From an uncultured Eubacteriales bacterium (GTDB lineage: Bacteria > Bacillota > Clostridia > Oscillospirales > Ruminococcaceae): DNA of 64,000 nt. Position numbers and translations under genes: made by a program. Within the stretch, counting starts at the first letter, position 1, and every line of letters starts with the position of its first letter. Below the pieces are notes generated by a model that did no database searches, had not been told where the DNA came from, and worked only from the letters and a program-made list of their open reading frames with translations. Positions 15,552 through 24,563 of this stretch are shown one piece after another. The stretch lies in contig ONMZ01000016.1 in NCBI GenBank assembly GCA_900319075.1, positions 1 through 64,000 of the forward strand, in the 5' to 3' direction.

Positions 15552-16454
15552 CTATCCAAGTGTCTTTTTTTGTCCGTCCTTGCTTATCACCACGTTGGCA
15601 AACAGTTTTTTGGTGCGCTTTTGGTAATATCCGGGATTTGGCATAGCGGGGCTGTAATGGGTGAGCCAGAGTTCTTTTGAGTCTGATCTCACGGCAATAT
15701 CCGCACTTTGCGAAAAGACCATATGACCTTTTTCCCTTACCTTATCCAAAAGCTCATCGTCGCCGTACATACCCTCGCAGATCAGCAGGTCGGAATCTTT
15801 TGCAAATTCAGCCATATCTGCAAACGCCTTTGTATCGGTCATATAGGTTATCTTGATGGGGTCTCTTGCGGCATCTGTGACCATGGCAGTGGTTATCACC
15901 TTATCTCCCACGGTAACGCTTTCTCCGCCGTGGAGCTGACGCCAGTATTTAACGTCGACCCCCAGTTCTTTCGCCTTATTGGGATTAAAAACAGGTTTTC
16001 TGTCCAGTCTGAAAGAATAGCCCATACATGGTATCCCGTGGCGCAGGGGGAGAGTGTTTACCACCATATCGTTCCAGTGCATGGTATTGGGCTGTGAGCT
16101 GTCCAGCTCCACAATGTCTATACCATAAGGGAGCAGCGGGCAGATACAGCAAAGATTTTTTATTATCCTCGCAAGTCCCTTGCAGCCGTAAATGGTGATA
16201 TATCCCTTTTTCCCGGTGTTGCCTATGGATAAAAGCAATCCGGAAAGACCGGAGATGTGGTCGGCGTGGAAGTGGGTAATGAAGATAGCGTCGATCTTAT
16301 TGAGCTTGCATCCGTGCTGAGCAAGGGCTATCTGTGTTCCCTCACCGCAATCGACAATTGCAGCCTTGCCGTTATATTCCACCCACAGGCTTGTGAGCCA
16401 TCTGTTAGGCAGAGGCATCATTCCTCCTGTGCCTGCCAGACATACGTCTATCAT
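15552..16454 (-). CDS. rnz: Ribonuclease Z
   Basis: A 300-residue metallo-beta-lactamase-fold endonuclease that removes 3' trailers from tRNA precursors, needed where CCA is not encoded, as in three of the four tRNAs here. The metal motif HFHADH is at residues 61-66, with further ligands in PLRHGIPC and LTHYSPA. The start ATG at 16454 (MIDVCLAGTGG) is preferred over an in-frame ATG nine codons upstream because GAGGGTG precedes it at suitable distance and the family begins at this point. Confidence 0.93.
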   Translation of the reverse strand: MIDVCLAGTGGMMPLPNRWLTSLWVEYNGKAAIVDCGEGTQIALAQHGCKLNKIDAIFITHFHADHISGLSGLLLSIGNTGKKGYITIYGCKGLARIIKNLCCICPLLPYGIDIVELDSSQPNTMHWNDMVVNTLPLRHGIPCMGYSFRLDRKPVFNPNKAKELGVDVKYWRQLHGGESVTVGDKVITTAMVTDAARDPIKITYMTDTKAFADMAEFAKDSDLLICEGMYGDDELLDKVREKGHMVFSQSADIAVRSDSKELWLTHYSPAMPNPGYYQKRTKKLFANVVISKDGQKKTLG

Positions 16455-16490
16455 CTTATCACCCTCATTCTTTTTCAGCATCTACATATT

Positions 16491-16519
16491 ATTATGAATC
16501 AAAAGCCTACCTTTGTCAA
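16491..16519 (-). promoter_or_regulatory. rnz promoter
   Basis: Minus strand TTGACA (16519-16514) and CATAAT (16496-16491), 17-bp spacing. Confidence 0.75.
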
Positions 16520-16552
16520 GGCAAAAAGTGTAAATTTGCATAAAACAAAGAT

Positions 16553-16583
16553 CGCACCCTCTCTCTGAAGGGAGAAGGTGCGC
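16553..16583 (-). terminator. Terminator of the thrS-putP operon
   Basis: GCACC and GGTGC close a stem with a CT/GA-rich interior directly downstream of putP. Confidence 0.7.
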
Positions 16584-16598
16584 ATTTTCAATGTTTTG

Positions 16599-18158
16599 TT
16601 ATGCCTGTGCCTCAGGGGTCTGCTGGTCGCAGCCGCAGTTTACGCCGTTTTTGACATCGTCAAATTCTTCAAGCATCTCCGGGGCAGGTGCCTTGGTGCA
16701 AAGGCTTGCCAGGATGATACAAACAAGGCTTATTGCGAAACCTATCACCAGAGAATAAAGTCCGGTGGACTCAGCAAGGGTCTTTCCGCCAAATTTGATG
16801 TAGTCCCATATTATAACGGTCAATGCTCCTGATGATATGCCTGCCACGGCACCTGCAAGATTGGTGCGCTTCCAGTACAGCGACAGGAGCACGATAGGAC
16901 CAAAGGACGCTCCAAGCCCTGCCCAGGCATCCGAGACCAGTCCCATAACGCTGCTGTCAGGGTCAAGTGCTATTATGTAAGCCACCACAGCCACCGCAAG
17001 CACTGTGAGACGGCTGACGAGCAAAACACGCTTCTGGGAGGCTTTTTTGTTTATAACAGAGTGGTAAATATCCTCGGATACAGACGATGCGGTAACCAGA
17101 AGCTGTGAATCGGCGGTGGACATTATTGCCGCAAGTATACCGCAAAGGAATATCCCTCCGATAAATGCGATACCTATATCCTCGTTGAACACCTTGCGTA
17201 TCATTTCGATAAACACCTTTTCGGTGTCTGAGCCTTTGAGGACTTCTGAAAGATAAGCTCTGCCCACAACGCCGATAATGCAGGCGAATGCAAGAGAGAG
17301 CGCACACCAGCATATACCGATCACTCTGGATTTTTTGATTTCCTTTTCGTTTTTGATCGCCATGAATCTTACGATAATATGAGGCATTCCGAAGTAGCCC
17401 AGTGCCCAGCCCAGCTGGGAGATTATGTCTACAAAAGTATAGCTGTTGCCGTTTGCATCGGAGAAAAGGTCAAAGAAAGCCTTTGGCTCCACACCCGATG
17501 AGGTGATATTGTCCATAACATTGCCTGCGCCCACAAGCATAAATGCGATTATGGGAACGGTTATAACGCCTATCAGCATAAGCAGCCCCTGGATAAAGTC
17601 GGTGACGCACACCGCCATAAATCCGCCCATAAAGGTATATGAAAGGATCACCACGGTCCCTATGGTAAGACAGAGCTTATAGTTTATGCCGAATATGGAA
17701 TTAAACAGCTTTCCGCCTGCTGCAAGGCCGGAGGCAGTATACACCAGAAAGAAGATAAGTATGGCTAAGGATGAGATAAGCAGCAAAATACGGTGCTTGT
17801 CGTGAAATCTGTTTTCCAGGTATTTTGGCAGGGTCAGCGAGTTATTTGCTCTTATGGTATACCGGCGAAGCCTTTTGGCAACGAAGATCCAGTTAAGAGC
17901 TGTTCCTATAAACAAGCCTATTGCTATCCATATCTGTCCTGTTCCCATGGCATAGACCGCACCGGGAAGTCCCATAAGCAGCCAGCCGGACATATCCGAA
18001 GCCTGAGCTGAAAGAGCAGCTACCCAGCCGGAAAGACCTCTTCCGCCAAGGAAAAAGTCCTCGGAGCTCTTGGTTTTTCTCATGTATGATGCGCCGATCA
18101 GCAGCATTCCCAAAAGATAGCACACAAATGCTATGATTATCCAAACTGTTGATGACAT
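16599..18158 (-). CDS. putP: Sodium/proline symporter PutP
   Basis: A 519-residue transporter of the sodium:solute symporter (LeuT-fold SSS) family, with about 13 membrane spans. Hallmarks are EDFFLGGRGLSGWVAALSAQASDMSGWLLMG in pieces (notably SAQASDMSGWL, the Na+/proline site of helix 2) and the helix-8 segment ADSQLLVTAS with its Na+-binding Ser/Thr pair. The length is near E. coli PutP (502). It starts 17 bp after thrS and is the last gene of the T-box transcript, so proline or a related solute uptake may respond to threonine-tRNA charging (inference). Confidence 0.92.
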   Translation of the reverse strand: MSSTVWIIIAFVCYLLGMLLIGASYMRKTKSSEDFFLGGRGLSGWVAALSAQASDMSGWLLMGLPGAVYAMGTGQIWIAIGLFIGTALNWIFVAKRLRRYTIRANNSLTLPKYLENRFHDKHRILLLISSLAILIFFLVYTASGLAAGGKLFNSIFGINYKLCLTIGTVVILSYTFMGGFMAVCVTDFIQGLLMLIGVITVPIIAFMLVGAGNVMDNITSSGVEPKAFFDLFSDANGNSYTFVDIISQLGWALGYFGMPHIIVRFMAIKNEKEIKKSRVIGICWCALSLAFACIIGVVGRAYLSEVLKGSDTEKVFIEMIRKVFNEDIGIAFIGGIFLCGILAAIMSTADSQLLVTASSVSEDIYHSVINKKASQKRVLLVSRLTVLAVAVVAYIIALDPDSSVMGLVSDAWAGLGASFGPIVLLSLYWKRTNLAGAVAGISSGALTVIIWDYIKFGGKTLAESTGLYSLVIGFAISLVCIILASLCTKAPAPEMLEEFDDVKNGVNCGCDQQTPEAQA

Positions 18159-18175
18159 TTTCTCTATACCTTCCT

Positions 18176-20122
18176 TTACTTTGCCTTTGTGTCGATCTCC
18201 TCAAACAGCCTTGCAAGCATATCGTCGCAAGCAACGCCGCTTTCCTCGCCTGTCTTTCTTGAACGTACCGAAAGGGTATTGCTTTGTACTTCCTTATCGC
18301 CGATAATGAACATATAAGGTATTCTTTCAAGGCGTGCTTTCTTGATCTTTGTACCGATGTTGATATCGTCTGCATCTACTGTTACACGCATTCCTCTTGC
18401 GGTCATCTTATCTGCCAGTTTCTGTGCATATTCAATGTGAGCTTCACCGATAGGCAAAAGCCTTACCTGTTCCGGAGCGAGCCACAGGGGCATAACGCCG
18501 TTAAAGCGCTCGATCATATAAGCCAGCGTTCTCTCGTAGCAGCCAAGGGAAGTTCTGTGAATGATATACGGCAGCTTTTTCTGACCGTCCTTGTCAACGT
18601 AGTACATACCGAATCTTTCAGCAAGCAGCATATCTATCTGTATAGTTACCAGGGTATCTTCCTTGCCGTAGACGTTTTTGTACTGGATATCCAGCTTAGG
18701 ACCGTAGAACGCGGCCTCGTCGATGCCTATATCGTAGTCAAGTCCCAGGTCATCAAGTATCTTTTTCATTGCAGCTTGTGCATATTCCCACTGCTGCGCC
18801 GTACCCTCGTATTTGTTCTTCGGGTTAGCGGGATCCCACTGGGAGAATCTGAATGTACAGCTTTCAAGGAGCCCCACCGTATCAAGACAGTATTTTGCAA
18901 GGTCAAGGCAGAACTTGAACTCCTGCTCCAGCTGATCGGGACGAATGATGAAGTGTCCCTCGGAGATGGTGAACTGACGCACTCTGATAAGTCCGTGCAT
19001 CTCGCCCGAGTCCTCGTTTCTGAAAAGGGTAGATGTTTCCGTCAGACGCATAGGAAGCTCCCTGTAAGAGCGCTGTCTGTTAAGGAACACCTGATACTGG
19101 AAGGGGCAGGTCATCGGACGAAGTGCGAAACATTCCTTTTCCTCGTCGTCCGGATCGCCCATTATGAACATACCGTCACGGTAATGATCCCAGTGCCCCG
19201 AGATCTTGTAAAGGTCTCTTTTTGCAAAAAGTGGAGTCTTGGTCAGCTGACAGCCTCTTGCCTGCTCAACGTCCTCGACCCATCTTTGAAGCAGCTGGAT
19301 AACTCTTGTACCCTTTGGCAGCATGATCGGAAGTCCCTGACCGATATAATCAACGGTAGTGAAATATTCAAGCTCTCTTCCAAGCTTGTTGTGATCTCTC
19401 AGCTTTGCCTCTTCAAGCATTTTCAGATGATCTTCAAGCATCGAAGCCTTGGGGAAGGACACGCCATAGATCCTGCAAAGCTGTTTGTTGTCCGCTGCGT
19501 CGCCCCAGTATGCGCCTGTGGTGGAAAGCAGCTTTGTGGCTTTGATGGACGAAACGTTCATAATGTGAGGGCCTGCACACAGGTCAACAAAATCTCCCTG
19601 TTTGTAGAAAGAGAGCTTTTCCCCCTTGTCATCGTGCTTGTGGATAAGCTCGATCTTGTAGTCCTCGCCTCTGTCCTGCATCAGCTTTACAGCCTCATCC
19701 ACAGGCAGCTCAAAGCGCTCCAGCTCGTAGCCTTCCTTAGCCAGCTTTTTCATCTCTGCCTCGATCTTTTCAAGGTCAGCCTGAGTAAACGGCTTTTCCA
19801 CGCCGAAGTCATAGTAGTAGCCTGTCTCCGTTGCAGGACCCCTTGCAAGCTTTGCCTCAGGGTAGAGGTTTTTCACAGCCTGAGCCATAAGATGAGATGC
19901 TGTGTGCCAGAAAGTTTCCTTTCCTGACTTAGAGTCAAATGTCTCCACCTCAAAGGTGCAGTCATGGTCCACAACGGTCCTTATATCAAAAACCTGTCCG
20001 TCCAGCTTTACGCAGCAGGCAGCCTTGTAAAGCCCCATGCCGATGCCCTTTATTATCTCGCTTGCAGGCATTGCCTTTTCGATCTCACGGATCGAACCGT
20101 CTTTAAGTGTAAGTTTAATCAT
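18176..20122 (-). CDS. thrS: Threonyl-tRNA synthetase
   Basis: A 648-residue class II synthetase with the full domain set: TGS (about 1-60), the second additional editing domain with HTASH (about residues 73-77) and a later HIMN/CAGPH segment, the catalytic core with zinc-binding MTCPF and the C-terminal anticodon domain. A GGAGG site precedes the ATG. It lies 36 bp after a small membrane-protein gene and both are downstream of a T-box leader, which is the classic control of aminoacyl-tRNA synthetases in Firmicutes by uncharged tRNA. Confidence 0.97.
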   Translation of the reverse strand: MIKLTLKDGSIREIEKAMPASEIIKGIGMGLYKAACCVKLDGQVFDIRTVVDHDCTFEVETFDSKSGKETFWHTASHLMAQAVKNLYPEAKLARGPATETGYYYDFGVEKPFTQADLEKIEAEMKKLAKEGYELERFELPVDEAVKLMQDRGEDYKIELIHKHDDKGEKLSFYKQGDFVDLCAGPHIMNVSSIKATKLLSTTGAYWGDAADNKQLCRIYGVSFPKASMLEDHLKMLEEAKLRDHNKLGRELEYFTTVDYIGQGLPIMLPKGTRVIQLLQRWVEDVEQARGCQLTKTPLFAKRDLYKISGHWDHYRDGMFIMGDPDDEEKECFALRPMTCPFQYQVFLNRQRSYRELPMRLTETSTLFRNEDSGEMHGLIRVRQFTISEGHFIIRPDQLEQEFKFCLDLAKYCLDTVGLLESCTFRFSQWDPANPKNKYEGTAQQWEYAQAAMKKILDDLGLDYDIGIDEAAFYGPKLDIQYKNVYGKEDTLVTIQIDMLLAERFGMYYVDKDGQKKLPYIIHRTSLGCYERTLAYMIERFNGVMPLWLAPEQVRLLPIGEAHIEYAQKLADKMTARGMRVTVDADDINIGTKIKKARLERIPYMFIIGDKEVQSNTLSVRSRKTGEESGVACDDMLARLFEEIDTKAK

Positions 20123-20158
20123 AATGTATCCTCCGTTTGATTATTTATAGTGTTGTTT

Positions 20159-20602
20159 TTACTGGTTGGTAAGCTGGGTGTTCTTTTCCACCATCAGGCA
20201 ATGGGTGATGTAGAAATATCCCCATACAGCCACAAGAAGTATCCCAAGGAAAAAGACTATATTATTGAGGGCCTTCCTTGTTGTCTCGCTGATAATGCAC
20301 TTTTTGCTCCCGTCCGGCAGCTTAACGTCAAGCACCCGGGAGAAGAATGTGCCGCCCCAATAGCCTACTATCCACACGGGTATGAAAAAAAGCACACCCT
20401 CGTAGTAAGATATTTTTTCTGTCATCGCCAGGTATATCAGAAAGCAGGACACGCAGTGACTTAACATAGCAACAGCAAAGCATACTCCGGCTATGCGCTT
20501 TTTGTTACGCAGGGTCCTGGGGTCAAAATAATATACCTCGTTCTGGTTAGCGGTCTTTGTAAGATCCCGGGTTCGGTTGCTTCCCATATTGTTTGCACCC
20601 AT
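20159..20602 (-). CDS. Small membrane protein in the thrS T-box operon
   Basis: A 147-residue protein of unknown function. A polar N-terminus of ~40 residues (MGANNMGSNRTRDLTKTANQ) precedes three hydrophobic segments: IAGVCFAVAMLSHCVSCFLI, VLFFIPVWIVGYWGGTFF and NIVFFLGILLVAVWGYFYI. The ATG at 20602 is chosen because GGAGGTG lies 8 bases upstream; an in-frame ATG six codons earlier contains that site. It is the first gene behind the T-box leader and directly precedes thrS, an unusual position for a membrane protein. Confidence 0.75.
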   Translation of the reverse strand: MGANNMGSNRTRDLTKTANQNEVYYFDPRTLRNKKRIAGVCFAVAMLSHCVSCFLIYLAMTEKISYYEGVLFFIPVWIVGYWGGTFFSRVLDVKLPDGSKKCIISETTRKALNNIVFFLGILLVAVWGYFYITHCLMVEKNTQLTNQ

Positions 20603-20623
20603 ATCCTTCACCTCCTGCATTAT

Positions 20624-20720
20624 CGGGGGAAACCCTTTTGGAGAAGGGTTCTCCCCCGAACCCCCTTCCTAAACCTTTTATTGATTTTTCGTAAAAAGGG
20701 AACAAGTCCCTTTTTACGAA
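20624..20720 (-). repeat. Dispersed repeat, copy D (core module)
   Basis: Contains GGGGGAAACCCTT..AAGGGTT..CCCCC (20625-20656), then the shared ACCCCCTTCCTAAACCTTTTAT stretch (in part 20660-20681), then GATTTTTCG and the hairpin GTAAAAAGGGA/TCCCTTTTTAC (20691-20717). The same order is found in copy E (61226-61327). It lies in the leader between the T-box terminator and the ribosome site of the membrane-protein gene. 20721-20828 shows no gene. Confidence 0.85.
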
Positions 20721-20828
20721 AAGTGAGTAAGGGCTAAGAACGAAGTCCGAAAAACAGCCTTTTCAAGATAGAATCCTCGACAATGCAGGAGACGATCTTG
20801 TGTGCTGACAATAAACATCAAACTGAAT

Positions 20829-21067
20829 AAAAAAATCCTGCGAAAATATCGCAGGACGCTGTATTTGCGTGGTTCCACCCGTGTTCGGAGAAATAATACC
20901 CTTTCTCCCTCGTGACCCGATAACGCCGGTCAGGCGGTGCGGATTAACGCACGCTCGCAGGGCGGTATCCTTTGCGCCGGGGCATTTCCCTTCCACCAAA
21001 TGGGAAATTCTCTGCTGCCCTTTTTGCACATTGGCTTCCCTGGTCAACACTTTTTGCACTATTTACC
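20829..21067 (-). promoter_or_regulatory. T-box leader, probably threonine-specific
   Basis: On the minus strand the T-box GGGTGGAACCACGC (20880-20867) is followed by a terminator, GTCCTGCGA/TCGCAGGA plus seven T (20858-20829). Upstream are a stem I with an AGAGA bulge and a GGTGGAA distal loop. ACC (20966-20964) lies near the expected specifier position, which would match tRNA-Thr(GGU); this assignment is inference. Uncharged tRNA would stabilise the antiterminator and switch on the downstream genes (membrane protein, thrS, putP). Confidence 0.9.
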
Positions 21068-21073
21068 TTATCT

Positions 21074-21102
21074 ATTTTACCACCTGAAGGCGAAAGTGTC
21101 AA
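21074..21102 (-). promoter_or_regulatory. T-box operon promoter
   Basis: Minus strand TTGACA (21102-21097) and TAAAAT (21079-21074), 17-bp spacing. Confidence 0.85.
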
Positions 21103-21152
21103 GGAAATGTATAAAATATTTGGATTTTTCGTGCGTTCAGACAAAAAACACC

Positions 21153-21181
21153 TTGACAATTCAGTGATTTTGTATTACAAT
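21153..21181 (+). promoter_or_regulatory. rny promoter
   Basis: TTGACA (21153-21158) and TACAAT (21176-21181), 17-bp spacing. The transcript would have an untranslated leader of about 175 nt (21188-21364) in which I see no known riboswitch. Confidence 0.8.
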
Positions 21182-21364
21182 AATACCATGCATTATAATT
21201 TTTTAAAATGGATAAGCATGGCTTGTCTTTTCTATAAAATAATTTTGCTAATTTGTATCTTTACAATTTAATATTGGTGATGCCCTGCGTTTTGGGATAA
21301 AGATCAACTCTTTTTTTGCAAATCGCAACGGGTATCAACTTCAAGAAGGAGGAAAAACTATACA

Positions 21365-22930
21365 ATGAGCACAGGAATAACGATCTTGTTGTGTGTAGTT
21401 GCTCTCGTTCTTGGCGCAGGTATCAGCGGAATCATTTGTTTTAAGCAAGGTATAAGTTACCGTAAAAAAACGGCGGAGGCGGCAGTTGGCTCGGCGGAAA
21501 AGGAAGCCGAGAGGATCGTTGATGATGCTAAAAAGACAGCGGAAACTTTAAAGAAAGAGGCCTTGGTGGAAGCAAAAGACGAGATACATAAATCACGCCA
21601 GGAAACGGAAAGAGAGCTCAAAGAGAGAAGGACAGAGGTTTCAAGACAGGAACGCAGGATCCAGCAGAAGGAAGAGTCCATAGACAAAAAGCTGGATAAT
21701 CTTGAAAAGAAGGAAGAAACGCTGCAGAACAAACTCAAGTCAGCCGACGAGAAGATGGCTGAGGCTGACAGGATCAAGAAGTCACAGCTTGATATGCTGG
21801 AAAAGATCTCACAGTTTACTGTGGATCAGGCAAAGGAATATCTCCTGAGCCAGCTTGATGATGAGCTGGTACACGAAAAAGCTGTTCGTATCAACAACTA
21901 TGAGACACAGATCAAAGAAGAGTGCGATGCAAAGGCAAGACAGTATGTATCTTTGGCTATCGCAAGATGTGCGGCGGATCAGGTATCCGAGACCGCAGTA
22001 TCAGTAGTACCTCTTCCCAACGATGACATGAAGGGAAGGATCATCGGACGTGAGGGAAGAAACATCAGAACCATTGAAACGCTTACAGGTGTAGACCTGA
22101 TAATCGACGATACTCCTGAAGCTATTACGGTCTCATGCTTTGACCAGGTGAGAAGAGAGATCGCAAGGATAGCACTTGAAAAACTTATTCAGGACGGAAG
22201 GATCCACCCCACAAGGATCGAGGAAATGGTCGACAAGGCAAGGCGTGAGGTCGAGCTGAAGATCAAACAGGAGGGTGAAAGAGCCGTTCTTGAAACTAAC
22301 GTTCACGGACTTAACCATGAGCTGGTGAAGCTGCTGGGAAGGCTCCGTTTCAGAATGAGTTACAGGCAAAATGTTCTTAATCATTCTATCGAGGTGGCAC
22401 ACCTTGCGGGAATGATGGCATCTGAACTTGGTGTTGACGCAAATCTGGCAAGAAGAGCCGGACTGCTTCACGATATAGGTAAGGCATTGAGTTATGAGAT
22501 CGAAGGGTCTCATGTTCAGATAGGCGTAGATGTATGTAAAAAGTATAAGGAAAGCCCCGATGTTATACACGCTATCGAGGCGCATCACGGCGATGTGGAG
22601 ACACGCACCGTTGTGGCTGCACTGGTACAGGCTGCTGATGCTATTTCCGCAGCAAGACCGGGCGCAAGAAGTGAAAATTACGAAAACTACATTAAAAGAC
22701 TTCAGAAGCTTGAGGAGATCTGCACCTCTTATGACGGCGTAGAGAAATCCTTTGCAATTCAGGCGGGCAGAGAAGTCAGAATAATGATCCAGCCTGAGAA
22801 GATCAACGATGAACAAATGGTACTTGTTGCCCGTGAGATAGCTAAGCGTATAGAGGACGAGATGAATTATCCCGGACAGATCAAGGTAAATCTTATACGT
22901 GAAAGCAGAGCAGTCGAGTACGCAAAGTAA
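21365..22930 (+). CDS. rny: Ribonuclease Y
   Basis: A 521-residue membrane-anchored endoribonuclease that starts decay of many mRNAs. Domain order is textbook: a single N-terminal transmembrane helix (about 5-27), a long charged coiled coil (about 35-170), a KH domain ([17 protein letters not shown] around residue 222-238) and an HD domain with [10 protein letters not shown] and LLHDIGKAL. The length is as in B. subtilis (520). A strong AAGGAGG site precedes the ATG. Confidence 0.97.
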   Translation: MSTGITILLCVVALVLGAGISGIICFKQGISYRKKTAEAAVGSAEKEAERIVDDAKKTAETLKKEALVEAKDEIHKSRQETERELKERRTEVSRQERRIQQKEESIDKKLDNLEKKEETLQNKLKSADEKMAEADRIKKSQLDMLEKISQFTVDQAKEYLLSQLDDELVHEKAVRINNYETQIKEECDAKARQYVSLAIARCAADQVSETAVSVVPLPNDDMKGRIIGREGRNIRTIETLTGVDLIIDDTPEAITVSCFDQVRREIARIALEKLIQDGRIHPTRIEEMVDKARREVELKIKQEGERAVLETNVHGLNHELVKLLGRLRFRMSYRQNVLNHSIEVAHLAGMMASELGVDANLARRAGLLHDIGKALSYEIEGSHVQIGVDVCKKYKESPDVIHAIEAHHGDVETRTVVAALVQAADAISAARPGARSENYENYIKRLQKLEEICTSYDGVEKSFAIQAGREVRIMIQPEKINDEQMVLVAREIAKRIEDEMNYPGQIKVNLIRESRAVEYAK

Positions 22931-22934
22931 AAAA

Positions 22935-22971
22935 CAAGGCGGACAATATTTATTATTGTCCGCCTTTTTAT
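22935..22971 (+). terminator. rny terminator
   Basis: AAGGCGGACAATA pairs with TATTGTCCGCCTT, followed by T. Confidence 0.9.
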
Positions 22972-23004
22972 CAGGCATATTCTTAGTATTGGAGGCTTGG
23001 TCTT

Positions 23005-24522
23005 ATGGCACAGCAAAAACCCGGAGAACGCAAGCATCTTTTCGGGACCACGGAAAAATCAGATTTTATACTAAATATGAATCAGCAGCAGACATTCAAG
23101 CTGTGCGGTCTTTACAGTATTATCGCCATAGCGGTGCTGGCTGCGATCAATATCCCATTTACCATACTCAAGCATACGTTTGACTATAAAGATGAAGAAG
23201 GCGTGCTGCATTATGCAGACGATCTTGTGGCGCATTACGCCAGTATTCTTGTTGTAGGTGCAGGGCTTATCGGATTTTGGTTCTTCCTTGTGGCAAGAAT
23301 GAAAAAAGAGATCGTCTTAAAGGACAATAAGCTTTTGCTTATCCCGGCATTCATCATAGGTGTTTCTGCCTGGTCTATGTTTGCATCGGGAAATATAAGT
23401 GCCGGCTTTTTCGGATACCTTGACCGGTCGGAGGGCTTGCTGACGATCCTGGCATACTGGGGCTTTTTCGCAGCAGGCATGGCGGTAACGGGTGACAATT
23501 GGCGGCAGAGATTTACCGATTTTCTTGCAGCGCTGGGGCTGGTCAACGCTGTTGTGGGTATTTTGCAAAGCATACCTGCCCTTTACGATGTTGTGCCAAA
23601 TAAGTTCAAGGATATTTTTGTCAGATTCGGTCAGGCAGCTTCTGAAAATGAGATCGCTACAAGTGAGGGTATCTACGAAAAAGGATATGCTGCCAGCGGA
23701 CTGCTTATAACCCCATTTGCCCTTGCTGCGGTGATGACGCTGGTCATAGCGGTGACCCTTACAGGGTGCGCCCTTGTTAAAAGCGGAAAGAAAAAAGCAT
23801 TTTACGGCGTTACTGCTGTAAGCTGTACTGCGGCGGCTGTGCTGACAAAAACACTGGCAGGCGCTGTGGGTGCAGGTGCAGCTGTGATCGCAGCACTTAT
23901 TATAGTTTGTGTCAAGGCAGGGGTGAAAAAACAAAAGGCTCCTGCGCTGATCGTTCTTTGTGCAGCTGTTCTTGCAGCAGGCTGTGCTACGGTGCTTTAT
24001 ACAACGGGAGCAGCGCAGCTCAAGGACGAGCAGATAATCTATACAGAGACCAACCACCGTTTATCCATAGGAACCCCAAGAGAGGAAAAATCCCAGTGGA
24101 TCTACGAGTATTTGTGGAGCGACGGTGCCTATTTGATACAGCAGCACCCTATTGTAGGTGTAGGACCGGACAACTGGGCGGAGATGGTTGATAATAAGCT
24201 CACAGCAGACCGTGTATTCAACCAGTACCTTGATATAGGAATGCAAAGAGGCGTGATCTGTCTGGGACTGTACGGACTTTTCCTTATCGTTACGGTGGTC
24301 AAGCTTGGAAAGGCAGTTAAAAGACATTTCAAGGACGAGGATAATGTGAGCTGGGTGGCAGCGGGTCTTATGGCTGCGGTCATAGCATACATGATACAGG
24401 CGTTCTTTAACAGCGGAAGCAATTACAGCACACCTTACTTTATGCTTATTGCCGGTATGGGCTGGAGCTACTTCGGAGCAAAGGCTGCCGTGGGCAGGAA
24501 AAATGAAAAGGCTAAGAAATAA
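23005..24522 (+). CDS. O-antigen-ligase-like polytopic membrane protein
   Basis: A 505-residue protein with about 11-12 hydrophobic segments and one large extracytoplasmic loop (about residues 340-395) ahead of the C-terminal helices. The segment PIVGVGPDNW, followed by FNQYLDIGMQRGVICLGLYG, matches the Wzy_C/O-antigen ligase pattern (GxGxxN and a catalytic-loop region near HN.yL..l.e.G), with Asn for His in one position. Such proteins polymerise or ligate undecaprenyl-linked glycans, or glycosylate proteins. No glycosyltransferase is adjacent. The gene follows the rny terminator with a GGAGG site and no obvious promoter of its own. Confidence 0.75.
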   Translation: MAQQKPGERKHLFGTTEKSDFILNMNQQQTFKLCGLYSIIAIAVLAAINIPFTILKHTFDYKDEEGVLHYADDLVAHYASILVVGAGLIGFWFFLVARMKKEIVLKDNKLLLIPAFIIGVSAWSMFASGNISAGFFGYLDRSEGLLTILAYWGFFAAGMAVTGDNWRQRFTDFLAALGLVNAVVGILQSIPALYDVVPNKFKDIFVRFGQAASENEIATSEGIYEKGYAASGLLITPFALAAVMTLVIAVTLTGCALVKSGKKKAFYGVTAVSCTAAAVLTKTLAGAVGAGAAVIAALIIVCVKAGVKKQKAPALIVLCAAVLAAGCATVLYTTGAAQLKDEQIIYTETNHRLSIGTPREEKSQWIYEYLWSDGAYLIQQHPIVGVGPDNWAEMVDNKLTADRVFNQYLDIGMQRGVICLGLYGLFLIVTVVKLGKAVKRHFKDEDNVSWVAAGLMAAVIAYMIQAFFNSGSNYSTPYFMLIAGMGWSYFGAKAAVGRKNEKAKK

Positions 24523-24530
24523 GTGATATG

Positions 24531-24563
24531 AAAAAAGCGGGGCTTGATGCTCCGCTTTTTGTT
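24531..24563. terminator. Bidirectional terminator
   Basis: AAAAAGCGGGGC pairs with GCTCCGCTTTTT between convergent genes. Confidence 0.85.

Noticed and set aside
18284..19927. A 547-codon plus-strand ORF
   Set aside because: It lies entirely antisense to thrS, which has all synthetase motifs; the antisense frame has no recognisable domain or ribosome site.
21188..21364. Possible riboswitch in the 175-nt rny leader
   Set aside because: AT-rich with no conserved riboswitch motif or terminator that I recognise.
22133..22978. A 281-codon minus-strand ORF
   Set aside because: Antisense to the KH/HD part of rny and runs through the rny terminator; no domain is seen.
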